Assembly (NCBI GenBank): GCA_006226225.1
Contig: SBHI01000211.1
Coordinates: 1-12,911, forward strand
Direction: 5' to 3'
Origin: Alphaproteobacteria bacterium
Lineage (GTDB): Bacteria > Pseudomonadota > Alphaproteobacteria > Micavibrionales > CSBR16-224
DNA: 12,911 bases
The translations under genes were made by a program, and so were the position numbers. Shown piece by piece: positions 7,282 through 12,911 of the stretch. Numbering within the stretch: the stretch's first letter is position 1; each line of letters opens with the position of its first letter. Below the pieces are notes generated by a model. That model did not search any database. It was not told where the DNA came from and saw only the letters and a program-made list of their open reading frames with translations.

Positions 7282-7439
7282 CGTCCTTGCGCGTAAAGCC
7301 CCGGAACATAGCCGCCATAGCTGCTGCTATAAACCCGCCCGTCGGCGTTTTTGTCGCCATCTTGTGGCTGCTGGTTTTCTTTTTTCTCTTTATTTGCCAG
7401 CTCGTTAATATGCTGTTTTAAAGTTTTTTCTTTGCTCAT
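7278..7439 (-). CDS. Small 53-aa hypothetical protein
   Basis: A minus-strand frame of 53 codons lies 16 bases downstream of the 187-residue ankyrin gene. AAAGGG seven bases before its ATG makes a good ribosome binding site. The product has a lysine/glutamate/glutamine-rich N-terminal half (MSKEKTLKQHINELANKEKK) that could form one amphipathic helix. A polar hinge follows, then a glycine-, serine- and tyrosine-rich C-terminus with GRVYSSSYGGYVPGLY. It is not hydrophobic and has no signal peptide. It probably belongs to the same transcript as the ankyrin gene. Its TAA stop shares the TTAA at 7278-7281 with the convergent amidohydrolase stop. I do not recognise it. The clear initiation site and distinctive composition favour a real gene over chance. 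Confidence 0.65.
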   Translation of the reverse strand: MSKEKTLKQHINELANKEKKENQQPQDGDKNADGRVYSSSYGGYVPGLYAQGR

Positions 7440-7455
7440 TTTATTACCCTTTATT

Positions 7456-8019
7456 TTACCGTTTAAAGTGTTTGTTTTTCAAATAGCAGCGGAGATTACG
7501 GGATTGTTTGTTTTTGCGCTCGACATGACTTTCCAGACTGTCGAGAATTTCGGTTCGTTTGTACTTTACTGCTATATCTTCAGCGCTCTGTCCTTGGTTG
7601 TCGCGATCATTGGTGTGCGCGCCGGCGGCCATCAATGTTTCAATCCCGTCACGAAATCCCCAATAGGCACACCACATCAGTGCATTGCGGCCTTCTTCGG
7701 TATCTGTTGCGTGGATATTTGCGCCTTTTTTTATTAGTGCAGCCATGGCTTCACTATCATTCGCGTATGCTGCATAAATCAGTGGTGTCCAGCCATTCGC
7801 CTCATAGGCAAGAGAAGGATCAGCACCGTTTTCCAACAGGAGTTTGACGCAATCCGTCTTGCCACCCATGGCGGCGAGGGACAGGGCTGTCCAGCCGTAA
7901 TCATCTTGACCGTTGATATTCAGCCCGCCACCCTTTATAAGCTGCTTTAAAGCATTAAAATCGCCGTCTTCTGCATGGAAAAACAGCTGATGCTGCGGTG
8001 TGTCATACGGTGGTATCAT
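7456..8019 (-). CDS. Ankyrin-repeat protein, 187 aa
   Basis: The small soluble protein is built almost wholly of about five ankyrin repeats. It opens with a capping repeat (HQLFFHAEDGDFNALKQLI), then GWTALSLAAMGGKTDCVKLL, GWTPLIYAAYANDSEAMAAL, GRNALMWCAYWGFRDGIETL and a divergent C-cap (GQSAEDIAVKYKRTEIL). The last 25 or so residues form a strongly basic tail ending in FKR. No signal peptide is present. The start at 8019 has AAAAGG six bases upstream and a near-consensus promoter further up. A 53-residue gene follows after 16 bases on the same strand. The repeat order and basic tail resemble the ankyrin protein near the right end of the window, so the two are probable paralogues. The binding partner is unknown. 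Confidence 0.92.
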   Translation of the reverse strand: MIPPYDTPQHQLFFHAEDGDFNALKQLIKGGGLNINGQDDYGWTALSLAAMGGKTDCVKLLLENGADPSLAYEANGWTPLIYAAYANDSEAMAALIKKGANIHATDTEEGRNALMWCAYWGFRDGIETLMAAGAHTNDRDNQGQSAEDIAVKYKRTEILDSLESHVERKNKQSRNLRCYLKNKHFKR

Positions 8020-8052
8020 TGCAAGCCTTTTCCTATATGTTATGGAATAAAA

Positions 8053-8081
8053 ACTATACCGCTGCGACAGGGGATTGTCTA
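8053..8081 (-). promoter_or_regulatory. Promoter of the 187-aa ankyrin gene
   Basis: On the minus strand TAGACA (8076-8081) and TATAGT (8053-8058) are 17 bases apart, each 5 of 6 to the sigma-70 consensus. This is the best promoter match in the window. The predicted start lies near 8046, leaving a leader of about 27 bases. Confidence 0.6.
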
Positions 8082-8091
8082 TGAAAAATAC

Positions 8092-8120
8092 TTGCTATTT
8101 GAAAATAAAAAGTTTATGGT
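8092..8120 (+). promoter_or_regulatory. Candidate promoter of mnmA
   Basis: TTGCTA (8092-8097) and TATGGT (8115-8120) are 17 bases apart, 4 of 6 matches each. The predicted start would fall at about 8126-8128, at or next to the mnmA ATG, which would make the transcript leaderless or nearly so. Confidence 0.4.
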
Positions 8121-8127
8121 AACTACT

Positions 8128-9279
8128 ATGAAAAACAGTTTAGGATTTGATAAAAGCCCGGCGGAAACGCGCGTGGTCGTGGCAATGTCGGGAGGAGTGG
8201 ATTCCTCCGTTACGGCAGCGCTGCTGCACGAGCAAGGCTATGATGTCGTCGGCGTGACACTGCAGCTTTATGATCACGGTGAAGTTCTGAAGAAAAAGAA
8301 TGCCTGCTGCGCCGGTATTGATATCTATGATGCGCGCCGCGTCTCCGAGGCCTGCGGCTTTGACCATTACGTTCTGAACTACGAAAACAAATTCCGCCAA
8401 AGCGTCGTTGATGATTTCGCCGACAGTTACCTGCGTGGTGAAACGCCGATCCCTTGCGTGCGCTGCAACCAGACCGTCAAATTCCGCGATTTGCTGGCAA
8501 CGGCGCGTGATCTGAATGCTGATTGCATGGCAACGGGCCATTATATCCGCCGCGTTGTCAATGCGGACGGGCAGGCGGAACTGCATGCGGCCGATGACGG
8601 CGGCAAAGATCAAAGCTATTTCCTGTTTGCAACGACGCAAGACCAGCTTGATTTTCTGCGCTTTCCGCTGGGGGAACTGACAAAGGACGAAACCCGCGCC
8701 CATGCCGAACGTCTCGGCCTGATTGTGGCGGATAAGCCCGACAGTCAGGATATTTGCTTTGTGCCGGACGGTAATTATGCGGAGATTGTTACCAAGCTGC
8801 GTCCCGAGGCAGTGCAGCCCGGAAAAATCGTTCATATTGACGGGCGTGTGCTGGGCGATCATCAGGGCATCGTCAATTACACCATCGGCCAACGCCGCGG
8901 CATCGGTATCGGCGGCGGCGTGATCGAAGATAACGCGCCTGTTTATGTGGTGGCGCTGAATGCCAAGCGCAATGAAGTCATCGTCGGCCCCTATGCCGCG
9001 CTGGCACGGGATATCGTGTCGATCAAAGAGGTAAACTGGCTGATTGATACGACAGGGCTGGAAAACGGTCTGGATATCAGCGTGAAATTACGCTCGGCGC
9101 AAGAGCCGGCCTCCGCGCGTCTTTACAAAGATGCGGAGGAGAACTATTTTGTCGAACTTGACCAGCCGCAATTCGGTATTGCGGCAGGGCAGGCTTGTGT
9201 TTGTTATGACGGCTCCCGCGTGCTTGGCGGCGGCTGGATTTCCGGTGCAAGCCGGAAGGAAGCGGTCAAGGCCGCCTGA
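8128..9279 (+). CDS. mnmA: tRNA-specific 2-thiouridylase MnmA
   Basis: The 383-residue cytoplasmic enzyme puts sulfur on U34 of tRNAs for Lys, Glu and Gln, using ATP to adenylate the base and a persulfide to thiolate it. Visible motifs are the PP-loop MSGGVDSS (20-27), the CCAGIDIYDARRV segment (60-72), the first catalytic cysteine Cys113 in TPIPCVRCN, TGHY (136-139), KDQSYFLF (160-167) and the second catalytic cysteine Cys210 in SQDICFVPDG. The TIGQRRG motif and the C-terminal beta-barrel complete the family layout. Cys110 sits where the E. coli enzyme has Asp99. The ATG at 8128 fits family N-termini (NSLGFDK); ATG 8116 is an in-frame alternative. Neither has a clear Shine-Dalgarno, and a candidate promoter overlaps this region. 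An ankyrin gene follows after 31 bases. Confidence 0.97.
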   Translation: MKNSLGFDKSPAETRVVVAMSGGVDSSVTAALLHEQGYDVVGVTLQLYDHGEVLKKKNACCAGIDIYDARRVSEACGFDHYVLNYENKFRQSVVDDFADSYLRGETPIPCVRCNQTVKFRDLLATARDLNADCMATGHYIRRVVNADGQAELHAADDGGKDQSYFLFATTQDQLDFLRFPLGELTKDETRAHAERLGLIVADKPDSQDICFVPDGNYAEIVTKLRPEAVQPGKIVHIDGRVLGDHQGIVNYTIGQRRGIGIGGGVIEDNAPVYVVALNAKRNEVIVGPYAALARDIVSIKEVNWLIDTTGLENGLDISVKLRSAQEPASARLYKDAEENYFVELDQPQFGIAAGQACVCYDGSRVLGGGWISGASRKEAVKAA

Positions 9280-9310
9280 ATTTAAGATGATATAAGAAAG
9301 CAGAGGCGAT

Positions 9311-10174
9311 ATGCCGGGAAGCGCATTGATCCAAGCCGTAAAAGAAAATGACTTTCAGCAGGTCTACAGCTTGCTGGAAAGCGGCGCTAATGTGCATGAA
9401 AAGGATGAAACCTATTCCACCGCACTGCATTACGCCGTCGATTATAAATGCAATAATCTGAACATCATCAAATTGCTGATCCAGCAGGGCGCGGATGTGC
9501 ATGCCATCAATAAAGTCGGTACGCCGCTGGATATTGCCGTGCGTTACCCGAAAGGCATTCACGCGGTGCAGGCATTGCTGGCGGCGGATGCCAATCCGAA
9601 TTTTATCGCCAAACCCGGCCAGTATGAACGCCAGACGCCGCTGCATTATGCCGCCGTCTACGGCACATCGGAAATTATCAAATTGCTGGTGAAAAAGGGC
9701 GCGAACCCGAATGTGTTGGACGGGGCGGGTAATGCGCCGCTGCATTGGGCGGTATCGCGTTATGAGGTCGTGGAAACGCTGCTGGCCTGCGGTGCGTATC
9801 CGACGATTGCCGGGCCGTCAGGCATGACCCCGCTGCATGTGCTGGTCACAATGGGGGATGAGGCGGAAAACGTTGCCACGGCGGAATTGCTGATTAAAAA
9901 AGGTGCGCAGGTGAATGCTGCGGATAAGCTGCTCAAGCAGACACCTTTCCATTTGGCTGCAAAAGACGGCTGTTACCGTATGTGCCGCTGCCTGCTGAAA
10001 CACGGTGCGCAGCCGCTGTTGAAAGACGCTTACGGCAAATTGCCGGGGCAATTGGTGCCGGAACAGGATCGCCCGTTATTCGACAGCTTTGCATCAGGTA
10101 ATTTCGATACGCTGATCAAGAAACCGGCGCTGAGAAAACCTTCTTTCCATTTGACCAGCTGTTTCGTGCGCTGA
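9311..10174 (+). CDS. Ankyrin-repeat protein, 287 aa
   Basis: The predicted protein is soluble, with about seven consecutive ankyrin repeats spanning nearly its full length. Repeat cores start near residues 5 (ALIQAVKENDFQQVYSLL), 37 (TALHYAVDY), 70 (GTPLDIAVRY), 108 (QTPLHYAAVYGTSEIIKLL), 141 (NAPLHWAVSRYEVVETLL), 172 (MTPLHVLVTMGDEAE) and 210 (QTPFHLAAKDGCYRMCRCLL). The repeats are closer to the ankyrin consensus than those of the large 507-residue protein. A short tail without repeats ends in a basic and hydrophobic stretch. AGAGG four bases before the ATG supports the start. It lies 31 bases behind mnmA and is probably cotranscribed with it, though no functional tie is evident. It ends only six bases from the convergent proline iminopeptidase gene. 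Confidence 0.93.
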   Translation: MPGSALIQAVKENDFQQVYSLLESGANVHEKDETYSTALHYAVDYKCNNLNIIKLLIQQGADVHAINKVGTPLDIAVRYPKGIHAVQALLAADANPNFIAKPGQYERQTPLHYAAVYGTSEIIKLLVKKGANPNVLDGAGNAPLHWAVSRYEVVETLLACGAYPTIAGPSGMTPLHVLVTMGDEAENVATAELLIKKGAQVNAADKLLKQTPFHLAAKDGCYRMCRCLLKHGAQPLLKDAYGKLPGQLVPEQDRPLFDSFASGNFDTLIKKPALRKPSFHLTSCFVR

Positions 10175-10180
10175 TATCCG

Positions 10181-11146
10181 TTATTTGATATGATCTTCCG
10201 CCGCGCGGATCAAACGGTCGACAATTCCCAATTCCATTGAAGAATGCCCTGCCGTATCAATTGCAAACAGCTTTGATTGGGGGTAATTGATATGCAGCTC
10301 CCAGGCTGTTTCAAACGGGCAGATAATGTCATAGCGCCCGTGCACGATGGTGCAGGGAATGTGATGGATTTTCGGCAGATTCTGCAAAATCACGTCATCA
10401 GGGGTGAAACGGTTATTGCGGAAGTAATGTGCCTCGATGCGCGAGATCGCAAGATCCTGTTCCGGCTTTTCCTCCGCCGCAGGGTCGGGCTTTTTGCTGC
10501 GCAGACGGCTGAATGCGGTTTCGAAATTGCTCCATTGCTTGCCGGCAGGCATATGCACGGCAGGGTCAGGATCGGTCAGACGTTTGTAGTAATTCTCCAG
10601 AATATCGTCGCGCTCCGTTTCAGGCAGAAAATTGACAAAAGCGTGATGGACGTCGGGAAAAATCTTTTTCATCCCGTCCAAGAACCAGTCCAGTTCCTTT
10701 TGCCGCATCATGAAAATGCCGCGCAGTATCAGGCTCAGACAGGCTTCGGGATGTGTCTGGGCATAGCGCAAGGCCAGCGTGCTGCCCCATGATCCGCCCC
10801 AGACATGCCAGTTCTCGATCCCCAGCATATTGCGCAGGGCTTCGATATCGGCAACAAGATGTTCGGTGGTATTGTCATGCAGTTCGGCAATCGGTGTGGA
10901 TTTTCCCGCTCCGCGCTGATCGAAAAGAATGATGCGGCATATCTGCGGGTTGAAAAAACGGCGCATATCGGGGTTGCAGCCGCCGCCCGGCCCGCCGTGC
11001 AGGCAAATGACGGGAATGCCCGCCGGGTTGCCCGATTGTTCCCAATACAGCATATGCACATCGCCGACGGGCATCATGCCTGTTTCATAAGGCTCGATTG
11101 CGGGAAATAAAGGACGGAAATTATCTGTGGGGGTCGCTGTATCCAT
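10181..11146 (-). CDS. pip: Proline iminopeptidase (alpha/beta hydrolase, S33)
   Basis: The 321-residue cytoplasmic serine peptidase removes N-terminal proline from peptides. Its oxyanion loop LHGGPGGGCNP (49-59), FDQRGAGKS (75-83) and nucleophile elbow GGSWGS (117-122, Ser119) are diagnostic of the bacterial proline iminopeptidase group. The remaining triad members are visible as Asp273 in HGRYDIICP and His301 in TAGHSSM. The cap domain between them has the expected size, and the length matches the family (310-320). The ATG at 11146 gives a standard N-terminus (FRPLFPAIEPYETG); its Shine-Dalgarno is weak. It diverges from a gamma-glutamyl hydrolase gene across 55 bases, which suggests linked expression in peptide use (inference). 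No signal peptide is seen. Confidence 0.95.
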   Translation of the reverse strand: MDTATPTDNFRPLFPAIEPYETGMMPVGDVHMLYWEQSGNPAGIPVICLHGGPGGGCNPDMRRFFNPQICRIILFDQRGAGKSTPIAELHDNTTEHLVADIEALRNMLGIENWHVWGGSWGSTLALRYAQTHPEACLSLILRGIFMMRQKELDWFLDGMKKIFPDVHHAFVNFLPETERDDILENYYKRLTDPDPAVHMPAGKQWSNFETAFSRLRSKKPDPAAEEKPEQDLAISRIEAHYFRNNRFTPDDVILQNLPKIHHIPCTIVHGRYDIICPFETAWELHINYPQSKLFAIDTAGHSSMELGIVDRLIRAAEDHIK

Positions 11147-11174
11147 AGAAATTAGGATAATCTTATTCTATGAT
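11146..11174 (+). promoter_or_regulatory. Candidate promoter of the gamma-glutamyl hydrolase gene
   Basis: TAGAAA (11146-11151) and TATGAT (11169-11174, 5 of 6) are 17 bases apart in the 55-base divergent gap. The -35 element touches the start codon of the proline iminopeptidase gene. I see no comparable promoter for the opposite strand. Confidence 0.35.
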
Positions 11175-11201
11175 CAAGAAAAGAGCAGGAAGCAGAAAAA
11201 A

Positions 11202-11936
11202 ATGAAACCTCTGATCGGCATTACACTGGACTGGCAAAAAGACGGCAGTTTTTCAACACGCCCGCATTATGCTCTGCGCACACATTATTTTGATGCGGTT
11301 GCGGCGGCGGGCGGGCTCGGCTTCGGCATTCCTTATCAAACAGATATGATTGCGGATTACGTAGCGCGTTGCGACGGTTTTCTGTCCCCCGGCGGTGAAT
11401 GCGCCTCGCCTGCGGAATGGTATGTCGCTGAAGAGCAAAAAGACGGGAAGGGCGGCAGCCCTTATGATGTTTCGCCGCGCGTGGTGTTTGAACTGGCTTT
11501 GACGCGCGCCTTTCTGGATGCGGGAAAACCCGTTCTGGGTATTTGTCAGGGTATGCAGCAGCTGGGCGGCATGCATGGCTGCAAAATGACGGGGGATGTT
11601 CACAGCTATTTAAAGACGGAGATCAATCACGCCCCCGGTGTCGTTCCGCCGGAGGATTACGCCTATGATGTCACGATTGAAAAGGACAGCCGCCTTTACG
11701 GTATCACAGGCGCGGAAACGCTGCCTGTGAATACCGCACATCGCGAGGCACTGGTGACGGCAGGGGCGGATGTGCGTGTCAGCGCCCGTTCTGCGGATGG
11801 CTGCATTCAAGCCATCGAACTTGAAAATCACGCTTTTGCCATCGGCATCCAATGGCATCCCGAATATTTCACAAAGGCGGCAGAACGCGGCCATCAAAAG
11901 ATTTTCGAGGCACTCGTGATTGCGGCAGGGAAATAG
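11202..11936 (+). CDS. Gamma-glutamyl hydrolase, peptidase C26 (PuuD-like class-I glutamine amidotransferase fold)
   Basis: The 244-residue cytoplasmic enzyme has the class-I glutamine-amidotransferase fold of the C26 group, which splits gamma-glutamyl bonds; the best-known relative, PuuD, frees GABA from gamma-glutamyl-GABA in putrescine breakdown. The N-terminus MKPLIGITLDW, the segment GFLSPGGEC (59-67), the nucleophile Cys115 in GICQGMQQL and the dyad His219/Glu221 in IQWHPEYF are all present. LPVNTAHREA (174-183) matches the usual VNS-H region. The ATG at 11202 is chosen for AGGAAG (11187-11192) upstream; the frame extends back to 11127 but overlaps the divergent gene. No other putrescine-pathway genes are nearby, so the true substrate may be another gamma-glutamyl compound. 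It converges on an ankyrin gene three bases away. Confidence 0.92.
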   Translation: MKPLIGITLDWQKDGSFSTRPHYALRTHYFDAVAAAGGLGFGIPYQTDMIADYVARCDGFLSPGGECASPAEWYVAEEQKDGKGGSPYDVSPRVVFELALTRAFLDAGKPVLGICQGMQQLGGMHGCKMTGDVHSYLKTEINHAPGVVPPEDYAYDVTIEKDSRLYGITGAETLPVNTAHREALVTAGADVRVSARSADGCIQAIELENHAFAIGIQWHPEYFTKAAERGHQKIFEALVIAAGK

Positions 11937-11939
11937 GCT

Positions 11940-12608
11940 TTATCTCTTCAGGTAATTGCGGAAGGCCGTCTGACGGGTACGCTTGGCGGCTTGCTGCGCC
12001 GCCCGTTTTTCACAGCCGCGTTTGATCCGGGCCTGATCCAACAGCTGGATAGCCTGACCTCCTGCACGTTTGGCAAGGCTGTCGGCGTTTTGCTCCAGAT
12101 TATTGGTAAAGTCGATATCTGCTCCGGCATCCAGCAGGATTTTGACGCAGGCGAGATCTTTTTTATAGATGGCGGACATCAGCGGCGTCCATTGCATCTC
12201 GTTATCAGCATCATCAAGTTTTACGCCGTGTTCCACCAGCATTTGTACGGCACCGCTTTGGCCACTCAACACGGCACGCATCAGCGGGCTTTCCTGATCA
12301 TTATTCTTCATATTGATATCGGCATGGGCATCGATCAGCATTTTCATGATGCGCAAATGCCCGTAATTGGCGGCATCATGCAGGGCAGCCCAGCCGGTGA
12401 CGCTTTGCATGTTCACATCGGCTTTTTGTGCAATCAGCCATTGCACAACTTCCTCATTGCCGTCGGCCGTGGCAAAAATCAATGCCGTGCGTCCGTGCTG
12501 GTCGGTGGTGTTGACCTCGATTTTTTCACGGCGCATCAGGTTGCGCAGCTTGTCCCAGCTGCCCGTTGATGCGGTATCAAAATAGGAATGGTCTTGATCA
12601 AGTTCCAT
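11940..12608 (-). CDS. Ankyrin-repeat protein, 222 aa
   Basis: The predicted protein is soluble with about five clear ankyrin repeats after a capping helix pair (DHSYFDTASTGSWDKLRNLM). Repeats begin GRTALIFATADGNEEVVQWL, GWAALHDAANYGHLRIMKML, ESPLMRAVLSGQSGAVQML and WTPLMSAIYKKDLACVKILL. A degenerate last repeat follows, and then a long basic tail of about 28 residues ending in YLKR. The ATG at 12608 is preferred because AAGG lies six bases upstream; the in-frame ATG at 12629, which would add seven residues, has no such site. The cap, repeat count and basic tail parallel the 187-residue ankyrin protein, suggesting paralogy. A perfect TTGACA element overlaps the stop of the next gene upstream. 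Function and partner are unknown. Confidence 0.91.
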   Translation of the reverse strand: MELDQDHSYFDTASTGSWDKLRNLMRREKIEVNTTDQHGRTALIFATADGNEEVVQWLIAQKADVNMQSVTGWAALHDAANYGHLRIMKMLIDAHADINMKNNDQESPLMRAVLSGQSGAVQMLVEHGVKLDDADNEMQWTPLMSAIYKKDLACVKILLDAGADIDFTNNLEQNADSLAKRAGGQAIQLLDQARIKRGCEKRAAQQAAKRTRQTAFRNYLKR

Positions 12609-12643
12609 AAATGGCCTTATTTCCGGCATTTCGCAGGTTAAAC

Positions 12644-12682
12644 AATGTCAATAATATGGCAAATATGGGCGAAAATGTCAAT
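12644..12682. repeat. 9-bp direct repeat, 30 bases apart
   Basis: AATGTCAAT occurs at 12644-12652 and again at 12674-12682, offset by exactly 30 bases (about three helical turns). Both copies contain TTGACA on the minus strand. The pair brackets the likely transcription start of the fourth ankyrin gene, so it may be a paired operator or coincidence. Confidence 0.3.
12653..12681 (-). promoter_or_regulatory. Promoter of the 222-aa ankyrin gene
   Basis: On the minus strand a consensus TTGACA (12676-12681) is followed after 17 bases by CATATT (12653-12658, 4 of 6). The predicted start is near 12646, about 38 bases before the chosen ATG. The -35 element overlaps the stop codon of the upstream SNase-like gene. 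Confidence 0.5.
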
Positions 12683-12911
12683 CAAGAACGCGAATCTGCG
12701 CGGGATGGGTGACGATGATAAAGGGGCCGTTCAGTTTGATCAGCCAGCCGCGTGTTTCGATTTCCTTACCGCTCCAGTCTTGCGGCGATAATCCCGCCTT
12801 ACGGAACAGGGGCAAATTGGCACGGCGGATGCCGATGGAAAAATCCGTGCGCCAGTCAGTGTCAAAGTTAAGATAAAGAAATTCGCTTTTTAAGGCCGTC
12901 TGCGTTACGCG
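12678..12911 (-). CDS. C-terminal part of an SNase-like (thermonuclease family) protein
   Basis: The last 77 codons and TGA stop of a minus-strand gene are visible; the start lies beyond the right edge. The segment YLNFDTDWRTDFSI near the start of the fragment, the DWSGKEIETRGWL stretch and NGPFIIVTHPAQIRVL at the end match what I recognise as the C-terminal extension found on alphaproteobacterial SNase-like proteins, a small domain after or in place of the nuclease barrel. The nuclease active site itself is outside the window, so activity cannot be judged. Its stop codon overlaps the -35 element of the following ankyrin gene, so the two may be partly cotranscribed. Confidence 0.75.
   Translation of the reverse strand, partial: RVTQTALKSEFLYLNFDTDWRTDFSIGIRRANLPLFRKAGLSPQDWSGKEIETRGWLIKLNGPFIIVTHPAQIRVLD

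Noticed and set aside
8140..8892. 250-codon open frame antisense to mnmA
   Set aside because: It is wholly opposite a clear conserved gene, its product has no recognisable motif, and it has no own context; it is a by-product of codon bias in the sense gene.
9311..10174. Ankyrin repeats as a DNA tandem repeat or CRISPR-like array
   Set aside because: The periodicity of about 33 codons is visible at the protein level only; nucleotide copies are too divergent and have no constant repeat and spacer pattern.
10277..10792. 171-codon plus-strand frame opposite proline iminopeptidase
   Set aside because: The minus-strand frame has a full catalytic triad and family length, so the opposite frame is spurious.
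11991..12569. 192-codon plus-strand frame opposite the fourth ankyrin gene
   Set aside because: Ankyrin repeats on the minus strand explain the region; the antisense frame is a reflection of the repeats.

Overview
The window reads as a compact chromosomal stretch from an alphaproteobacterium with intermediate G+C. The placement rests on the MnmA start region and its TPIPCVRCN motif, the adrenodoxin-type ferredoxin, and the C-terminal extension of an SNase-like protein at the right edge; I recognise these as alphaproteobacterial styles but could not run a search. Four separate ankyrin-repeat genes in under 13 kb suggest a lineage rich in such proteins, as host-associated or predatory alphaproteobacteria often are. 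That lifestyle is inference only.

Left part (1-3540): the 3' end of a histidine- and tryptophan-rich multipass membrane protein is followed after 14 bases by a complete acyltransferase-3 membrane protein. A 507-residue ankyrin protein faces them tail to tail. Middle left (3541-5842): a divergent promoter region leads to a [2Fe-2S] ferredoxin of the adrenodoxin/Isc type. Next comes an intergenic region that can fold into a near-continuous 28-bp hairpin hiding the Shine-Dalgarno sequence of an unrecognised 412-residue protein. That gene is coupled (TGATG overlap) to a gamma-glutamylcyclotransferase-like enzyme.

Middle (5843-10174): an exported M20D amidohydrolase meets a two-gene minus-strand unit tail to tail. 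The unit is a 187-residue ankyrin protein followed by a 53-residue protein, and the two convergent genes share one TTAA as both stop codons. A divergent promoter region then serves mnmA (tRNA 2-thiouridine synthesis), which is followed by a seven-repeat ankyrin protein. Right part (10175-12911): proline iminopeptidase (minus) and a class-I glutamine-amidotransferase-like gamma-glutamyl hydrolase (plus) diverge from a 55-bp gap. A fourth ankyrin gene is tail to tail with the latter, and the 3' end of an SNase-like gene closes the window.

Pattern: each of the four ankyrin genes, or its two-gene unit, ends tail to tail against a metabolic gene, with gaps of 24, 6 and 3 bases or a 4-base overlap and no visible intrinsic terminator. 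Several enzymes share a theme of gamma-glutamyl, amide or peptide bond cleavage (GGCT-like, M20D, proline iminopeptidase, C26-type hydrolase), which may reflect peptide scavenging. I see no RNA genes, insertion sequences, CRISPR arrays or phage genes. The strongest candidates for something undescribed are the long leader hairpin before the 412-residue protein, that protein itself, and the 53-residue small protein.
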